Assembly: GCF_958298935.1 (NCBI RefSeq)
Contig: NC_084932.1
Coordinates: 13,619,501-13,683,500 of the forward strand
Length of the DNA stretch: 64,000 nucleotides
DNA from: Phragmites australis
Lineage: Eukaryota > Streptophyta > Magnoliopsida > Poales > Poaceae
Direction: 5' to 3'
The notes beneath the pieces are model-generated. The model made no database searches. It saw nothing but the letters and a program-made list of their open reading frames with translations, and was not told the DNA's origin. Positions within the stretch are counted from its first letter, which is position 1, and each line of letters opens with the position of its first letter. Below are positions 58,011 to 64,000 of the stretch, piece after piece. A program made the position numbers and the translations under genes.

Positions 58011-59792
58011 TCAACCCTTCTTGATGATTGACGTGTAGATAGCCGATCGAAGTTGTTCTTCATTAAGGGCGATGTCATCGCCAAGAGGGTACTCATCAAA
58101 TTGATTGTACTCTTCTTCATCCACGACATTCTCAACTCTGACAATCCTTCTTTTTCCCTGAAGGACTACGTGAAGCTTTGGATTTGTTGGGTCTTGCACA
58201 TAAAAGACCTGGACAACTTTCTTAGCGAGTACAAATGGTTCATCTTTGTATATGGCACGTTCGAGGTCGATAATAGTCATTCCGTACTTGTCTACCTTAA
58301 CACTTGACAGTGCGATCCAATGGCACCGAAAGAGGGGGATCTCGAAACGTACATAGTCGAGTTCTCAAATCTCCTCTATGTACCAATAGTACGCACAGAC
58401 CCCACGTTTGTCCCAACAGGGAGCTATGTGCACACCGTTGTTCTGTATTGTGCTCTTACTATCCCGTGCTCTGATATAAAAGGTATACTCGTTTATGTCA
58501 TAAGCTTAAAATGTCATGACTATGTGATTTGGCCATCTTGTCAACCAGCTAATAGTGTCCTCTATTGAACTATTATTACTGAATCGTGCTACCATTAGTT
58601 GTTGAAGCTGCGGTTGTGTTGTTTTGTGATCCAAGCCTCCATATGACCTAGATTCTCTCTGCGTAGTACATCATTATATATGTCGATATGCAGGGATACT
58701 TCAGTTATGTGTTGCAAGACCGTGAATTGGGCTTTAGATAACGTGGCAAAGTCAGCAATGAGGTAGGTTGTAGATACTAAGAACAACTGGCCAAGTGTTG
58801 TGCCTACTGCTCATGTTCCCAAAAGGATTCATCCCATCCGTGCTCAAAGCAAACCTTAAATTTCTCGGTTCTGCACCAAAGTCATCAAAGATCATATCGA
58901 TATTTCTCCACTAGGGAGAATCTACAGGGTGCCTTAGCTTTCCATCTTGCTTGCAGCCCTCCAAGTGCCAGCACAATAATTTGGCCTCTTTTCGATTCAC
59001 AAACAAATGCTTAAGACACGGAATTATAGGCAGATACCACACCACCTTAGCAGGAATTTCTTTATTCACCTCGTCGTCGTCTGATTGACTTTTTCACTTG
59101 TATTGAGATGCTTTGCATACTAGACATGAATGTCAGTCTGATAGATCTTTACTATAGAGGATACAAGTTGTTCGGACATGCATGTATCCTTTCTACATCC
59201 ATCCCCAATAGACAAAGAACCTTCTTTGCTTCATATGTGCTTTTGGGCAGCTCATTTCCATCTAAAAACATGTCCAATAAGAGTTCCAATAGCACCGTGA
59301 AACTCTTATCCGACCAACCATCACTTGCTTTCAATTTAAGTAGTTCGAGCACGGATGACAACTTTGTGTATTCCGGTTTGAATCGAGGGAACAACAGCTT
59401 CTCCGAGTCCTCAATCAAGCACATGAATTTGTTAAAGTCTCTCTGAGTACTCAAGTTCACATAAGCACCAAATTCCTCGTCATCTTCTCTTCTTACGTCG
59501 ACTTCAGGTTCTTCGACATACCAACGTCTTCATGTAACACATTCTGCTCTTCACCATGTTTGGTCCAACACGTGTAGTCAGGTTTGAAGCCCCTAATAAT
59601 TAAGTGCATTTAGATCTGTAGGGCTATGTTCTGTCTAAAAAAGGATCTTTCATTTCTACAATGACAACAAGGACAATATATAAATTCGACACCCTTCTCC
59701 AATCGATCCTCCTTGGCAGCTACCAAAAAAGCCGTCACACCATCAAGGTACCCTAGGTTCGTATGAGAACCGTACATCCAGCCACAATCCAT
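58011..59792 (-). pseudogene. CACTA transposase gene 1: Transpos_assoc, tnp2 and DUF4216 domains
   Basis: The ATG at 59792 opens 'MDCGWMYGSHTNLGYLDGV' and a Cys-rich 'CPCCHCRN' (Transpos_assoc, PF13963). Next come 'KLSSVLELLKLKASDGWSDK' and 'STYEAKKVLCLLG', then 'VVWYLPIIPCLKHLF', 'RKEAKLLCWHLEG' and 'LRFALSTDGMNPFG' (Transposase_tnp2, PF02992). After a gap come 'YDINEYTFYIRARDSKSTIQ' and 'VFYVQDPTNPKLHVVLQGKR' (DUF4216), ending at 58011. The catalytic transposase would cut and move the element. The central tnp2 stretch after 'IYNLP' (near 58770) is missing, roughly several hundred bp against family members. At least five stops (often TAG for Q) add to the loss. Confidence 0.85.
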
Positions 59793-60163
59793 CTACAATG
59801 TATGAAGTAAATTTATGTCAAATCAACCTAATAAAAGAGAGCAACCAAGCTTTTCATCAAAAAAATGGAGCTACCATGCATGCATGCATGAATGAACCAT
59901 ACAAATGACAATTAATTCAAAAAAAATTAATTATTACCATTATATTATATACATCAATACCTAAAAATAAGGGTAAACATTAATTCAAAACTTATCATTA
60001 AATACTATAGTTATTGATAATTTTATGTTTATATACCAAAAAGCCAAAATTTATCTACAACACTAGATTAAAGGTAGCCATCTATAGTAACACATAGTGA
60101 AACCTTCATCTATGCTTTGAGCTTCATATATACCTAGAACAACTAATATATTCTAGATAATCA
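59793..60163. other. AT-rich DNA upstream of CACTA gene 1
   Basis: Contains a (gcat) run at 59878-59890 and long A/T stretches, but no subterminal CACTA repeats and no terminus. The element's right end has been lost or lies beyond the adjacent insertion. Confidence 0.4.
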
Positions 60164-60500
60164 AAGGAAAGGAGGCCCTGGGAAAACCACGGGCTTTGGG
60201 GCACGCAGCCCGGCAACGACCTCAATGTCAACAACAAGCTCTGGTACCCCTAGAGGCATACGGATGTATCCTGCACAGACCAGGGCGCGACCACAACACC
60301 AACGTCTGCAGAACCCTCAAGACCTTCTAGGAGGAATACCTCAAAAGACAAGTAGGATACCTAGCCACAGAGGGAACCGGCGAAGGATAGCACAGGGGTT
60401 GGATGCCTGGCGTAAACTCCCGGGCAGATCCCTGGCCCTCCGACCCCACTTTGTCGCCACCAACTTCGCTAACGACGATGCAATACCCCAGTGACGAGGG
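60164..60500 (+). pseudogene. Gag C-terminal remnant in the second copy
   Basis: Readable pieces follow the first copy: 'NNKLWYP', 'SRRNTSKDK', then 'TRAESENVVARLQTDYLQSW' before the 108-bp block, with stops in between. Equivalent to 51016-51425 of the first copy. Non-functional. Confidence 0.5.
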
Positions 60501-60509
60501 CTGAGTCGG

Positions 60510-60815
60510 AGAATGTCGTCGCCAGGCTCCAGACAGATTACCTCCAGAGCTGGGCAACGGCTAAAGGCCGAGGGAGTCGAGGACCACCTCTCCCAACTAG
60601 CCTTCGGCTCCACCTCCGACATGCGCCATCGCAAGGATCCGGGTGGATTACCCTTAGAGCCAGGCAATGGCTAAGGGCCGAGGGGGTCGAGGACCACCTC
60701 TCCTGACTAGCCTTCGGCTCCACCTCCAACACACGCCGTCATCAAGCTCCAGACAGGTTACCCCCGGAGCCGGGCAACGGCTAAGGGCCGAGGGGGTCTA
60801 GGACCACCTCTCGCA
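60510..60815 (+). repeat. 108-bp repeat block in the second copy (about 3 units)
   Basis: Units ending 'gagtcgaggaccacctctcc' or similar recur near 60570, 60685 and 60795. The matching block in the first copy has fewer than two units (50897-51075). Confidence 0.75.
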
Positions 60816-61179
60816 GCCTAGCTGTAGGCTTCTAGGCCTTCAAGCCTCATAATAGAGGCCTTATTCTGGCAAATGTACGCCCACTATTACCTATAGATAG
60901 TTTACCTAGCTGGTCTATCTTTTGTACAGTACGATAAAAATATGTTGGAGGCCTCCAACCTTACTGCTAGAAGTTTTTACTACATATATCCATTAGGTAG
61001 AAATGGTAAATCTAGATTACATCCTTGTTTAGCAGTAAGTTGTAGAACTTAAGTTACATCTTCATTTGACATGAGTTACGAATAGTCGTCTGACTTAGCT
61101 ATGTCTTATACTGCAATTAGCTACTTATTGCCAACAGTTGGCTGCAAAACTTAACTAGTACGTAACCATGCAAAACCCA

Positions 61180-62060
61180 CACCTGCAGCTGCGCCACAAG
61201 CCTAGATCTCTCAGAGTGCAGATTTTGCCAGGGTGTCCTGAAAGGCATTGCATAGCCTCGACAATGTCGAAGCCACACCCCGGGGGATGTCCTCAGAGGT
61301 AAAGATGTGGTGCTCTGAGGAATGCTGTCGCAAGGAATCCTCGTTGAACGACATGCCTATACACCATTTGCAAAATAGGCCTAGGTTACTGCAAAGGAAT
61401 CAAGCTTAGGTTTCCTGGAAGGTGATGCATAGCCTGGATAGTGTGTAGATGTCGGTTATCAAGGGACTTCCTTGGTACTATAGTTGCGGTTCCCCCGAAG
61501 GATTTCTTCAGGAGGTGTGACACGCCCACACACCTGTAAGCATTGCTTGCCTAAACCTAAAGTCACCTAAAAAGGTTTCCTGCAGGGTAGGCTTTACCCT
61601 GGTAGGCAGTGGAGCCTACACACCTGCAGCAGCACAACATACCTAGGTCACCCAGAGGGCAGATTATGCCAGGGTGTCCTGGAAGGCATTGCATAGCCTC
61701 AGTAGTATGGACGCCGCATATCAAGGGATGACCTTGATGTGAGGATGTGGTACTCTAAGGAATGATGTCGCAAGGAATCCTTGTTGCACGACATGCTTAT
61801 ATATCACGTGCGCAGCATGCCTAGGTCACCGCGAAGGCAACAAGCATAGGTTTCCTGGAAGGTATTGCATAACTTCGGTCATATAAATGCACGTGCCAGG
61901 GCACACCCTTGGTGGACAGTGTTGCAGTGCACCCGGGCATTTCCTTGGGAGCACAACAAGCCTACACACCGTGGGCGTAGCATGCCTAGGTCACCTGGAA
62001 AGCAAGACTGCCCAGGTTTCCTGGAAGGTATTGCGTAGCTCCGATAGTGTGTAGAGCCTT
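61180..62060 (+). repeat. ~170-bp array in the second copy
   Basis: 'ggaaggcattgcatagcctc' and variants near 61240, 61420, 61680, 61857 and 62015, with 'tgcctaggtcacc' sub-motifs. Reverse complement of 49700-50550 in order. Confidence 0.75.
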
Positions 62061-62069
62061 TGGCATTAA

Positions 62070-62840
62070 TACATGCCGAAGGGGATCCAAAACCTTAGGC
62101 AAAAATGGAGAAACTTAGAAAACCTCCGACAAAAACGGAGAGTCCTCCAAAACCTCCAGCAAAAACGGAGAGTCATACGAAACCTCAAGCAAAAATGGAG
62201 AGTCCAAAAACGGAGGGTCTTGCAAAACCTCTGGCAAAAATAGAGAAACTTACAAAACCTCTGAAAAAAACGGAGAGTCCAGCAAAACCTCCGGCAAAAA
62301 TGGAGAGTCCTACAAAACCTCCAACAAAAATGGAGAGTTCTACAAAACTTCCGTCAAAAATGGAGAGCCGTGCAAAAGCTCCGGCCAAAATGGAGAAACT
62401 TACAAAGCCTTTGGCAAAAACGGAGAGACTTCCAAAAACCTCGGTGAGGTGGAGCATCTTACAAAAACCTCTGCCAACAGCGGAGAGTCTTGCAAAACCT
62501 CCATCGAAACGAAGAGATTCCCAAAACCTCCGCAAGATGGAGAGACATCCAAAAACCTCCGTGAGGCAGAGCGTCTTACAAAAACCTTCGCCAACAATGG
62601 AGAGTCAGCAAAACCTCTGCTAAAACGGAGAGACTCCCAAAACCTCTACAAGACAGAGAATCTTACCAAACCTCCATAGGATGGAGAGTCTTGCAAAAAC
62701 CTCTGCCAAAACGGAGAGAGTCCCAAAACCTTTGCAAGACGAAGAGTTACAAAACCTCCGCAAGATGGAGAGACTTCCGAACCCCCCCCCCCAAGCAGGA
62801 ATGTCTTCCAAAAACCTCCGCCAGACGGAGAGGTTAAAAA
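62070..62840 (+). repeat. ~30-bp array in the second copy, open for 172 codons
   Basis: The plus-strand frame 62105-62623 is made of ten-residue units such as 'PAKMESPTKP', with variation at two or three positions. Neighbouring frames are open too. The sense strand matches the element's orientation. A poly-C run (62783-62792) and longer units (about 60 bp) appear toward the end. Confidence 0.8.
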
Positions 62841-63079
62841 AAACCTATCGAACAACCGACAGGCACAACCAACAGACCAAAGGGGTATAAATCCCCCTCC
62901 CCACAAGAAGAGGTATGGCCCGCATGACTCAAACACGTATGGTACTAGGTAAAGTCATTACCTTGCAGTCTCATCTAAAGACATGATTCATACGTCATTT
63001 ATGAGGATCATGCTAACATTAAGTACAACCCACTCTAGGTGGCACAGGAAATAGTATGGAATCCTCAGCTGTTTATTGC

Positions 63080-63345
63080 AGGAGCCGGGCAGCGGCTAAG
63101 GGCCGAGGGGGTTGAGGACCACCTCTCCTGACTAGCCTTCGGCTTCACCCCTGATATGTCGTCACCAGGCTCTGGGCGGATTACCTCCAGAGCCAGGGAG
63201 TAGCAAAGGGCCGAGGGGGTCGAGAACCACCTCTCCCATCTAGCCTTCGGCTTCACTTCCGATATGCCATCGCCGGGCTCCGGACGGATCACCTCCGAAG
63301 CTGGGCAGTGGCTAAGAACCCAAAGGGTCGAGGACCACCTACATA
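63080..63345 (+). repeat. 108-bp repeat block beside the 3' part of the second copy (about 3 units)
   Basis: Units with 'ggctaagggccgagggggt' near 63095, 63205 (variant) and 63310 (variant). The first copy has about 15 units at the same place, split by a duplication. Confidence 0.75.
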
Positions 63346-64000
63346 ACTTGTCTCCAAAGGTTCCAGATGGACTTCGCTGGGTCAGAAATCTGGAACAAAT
63401 TTGTAAAAAGGCCCTACAAGCGTCGAACCCGAGGAGTACGTGATAACCGGGAATGATGAGGTCGCCACTGCTTCACCCGGCCCTCCTTAGTTACCCTACA
63501 TGTCTACCACCACCAAATTTCGGAGGCAAGCTCTCCCCTGGAAGAAACAACTTCACCGGCGCTATGACCTATGCGAAGGCTCGGTACCTCAGTCATCCAA
63601 AAAACTAGCCATCGCCCACAAAGGGGACGAAGAAGCATGGCTCAAAGATATGAAGGCATATAGACATGTGGTCCCTAGCTTGAAGGATCCCCTTACACTT
63701 CAACCCAGAAAGTGATACAATCGCCCCCAAAGGTCCAAATTATATTATTGTACAAATCGTGCATCCGGAGGACGCGTACAAAGAAGCAAATAGTACAAAA
63801 GCCACTACAGAGGAGACAAACCCTGAGAGAGCAAACCAGGGGGAGAAAGAGTACAAGGTGGCAAAAGACAATTATGGCCCGCGGTGGGGTCATAGTCGAA
63901 CGGCAAAACAGGGATGTCCACGAAGCACCCCCGAAGGCCACCTTCACCTCCTATAGATCCCGACAGGGGCCGCGCATGAAACGGCGTATGCACTTCATCC

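Larger units (their letters stand above)
19346..60163 (-). mobile_element. CACTA (En/Spm) transposon, two-gene type, heavily interrupted
   Basis: One end is visible: CACTACGCTACTAGAG at 19346, preceded by ccc (possible 3-bp target duplication), with subterminal repeats to ~19710. Minus-strand coding order is Transpos_assoc, tnp2 and DUF4216 (gene 1, 59792-58011), then a Transposase_24-like plus Ulp1-peptidase gene (gene 2, 57442 to 33100). Insertions at 20059-33024 and 34180-52895 split it. Without them about 9.1 kb is present (19346-20058, 33030-34179, 52901-60163). The other end is not seen: at 60163 the sequence passes into a truncated copy of the repeat-rich LTR element. The body could be two abutting CACTA elements, because terminal-type repeats also occur at 57535-57665. 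Confidence 0.75.
60164..64000 (+). mobile_element. Second, 5'-truncated copy of the repeat-rich LTR element (inverted relative to the first)
   Basis: From 'caaaggaaaggaggcc' at 60164 the plus strand follows the minus strand of the first copy starting near 51425, in the same module order: gag C-terminal remnant, 108-bp block, unique spacer, ~170-bp array, ~30-bp array, unique spacer, 108-bp block, then the region of the antisense ORF. It lacks the 5' LTR and the start of gag. The 3' LTR, if present, lies beyond 64000. The sudden start inside gag, against CACTA-side AT-rich DNA, suggests truncation or an illegitimate exchange. Confidence 0.8.

Noticed and set aside
34180..64000. Reading the inverted arrays as subterminal repeats of one giant CACTA element
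   Set aside because: The first array set is bounded by matching LTRs and TSD gtaat, and both array sets share the same internal order as two separate LTR-element copies.

Overview
The window is plant nuclear DNA made almost entirely of nested transposable elements. I found no cellular protein-coding gene, rRNA or tRNA gene. The mix points to a grass (Poaceae): a Tat/RIRE2-like Ty3/gypsy element with antisense ORFs, a Sirevirus-like Ty1/copia element, a two-gene CACTA transposon, a LINE fragment, and several families of 2-4 kb solo LTRs. I cannot name the species from sequence alone; a panicoid grass is only a guess.

Layout. (1) 1-17626: a decayed Ty3/gypsy element. An antisense Transposase_28-type ORF (225-3056, minus) lies upstream of sense gag (3498-5310), protease (5311-5403, continuing at 8556) and RT/RNase H/integrase (to 12190). 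A second antisense ORF (16120-16350) and a probable 3' LTR (16657-17626) follow. Two solo LTRs have landed in it (5404-8550, TSD atcct; 13028-15996, TSD ccccc). (2) 17627-19345: non-coding AT-rich DNA, then the 3' end of a LINE. (3) 19346 to about 60163: a CACTA transposon on the minus strand. Gene 1 (tnp2/DUF4216) is at 58011-59792. Gene 2 (Transposase_24-like plus Ulp1-type peptidase) is broken between 54720 and 33100. (4) Inside the CACTA: a ~4 kb solo LTR (20059-33024, TSD ttttc) that itself holds a complete Copia element (21303-30275), and an 18.7-kb LTR element (34180-52895, minus, TSD gtaat).

That last element is about 9 kb without its guests. It has no pol. It keeps a gag remnant and an antisense ORF beside its 3' LTR, and is otherwise arrays of 108-bp, ~30-bp and ~170-bp repeats. 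Three further solo LTRs sit in it (35588-37545, 39723-43783, 44134-47795; TSDs cttgt, cgagc, gaggt). (5) 60164-64000: a second, 5'-truncated copy of the same repeat-rich element in the opposite orientation, running off the window.

Insertion order read from the nesting: LINE, then CACTA, then the solo-LTR parent and the repeat-rich element, then Copia and the inner solo LTRs. LTR divergence, counted roughly by hand, agrees: about 12% between the repeat-rich element's LTRs and about 4-5% between the Copia LTRs. Every coding region carries stops or frameshifts, so none of the elements in view is likely to be autonomous today.
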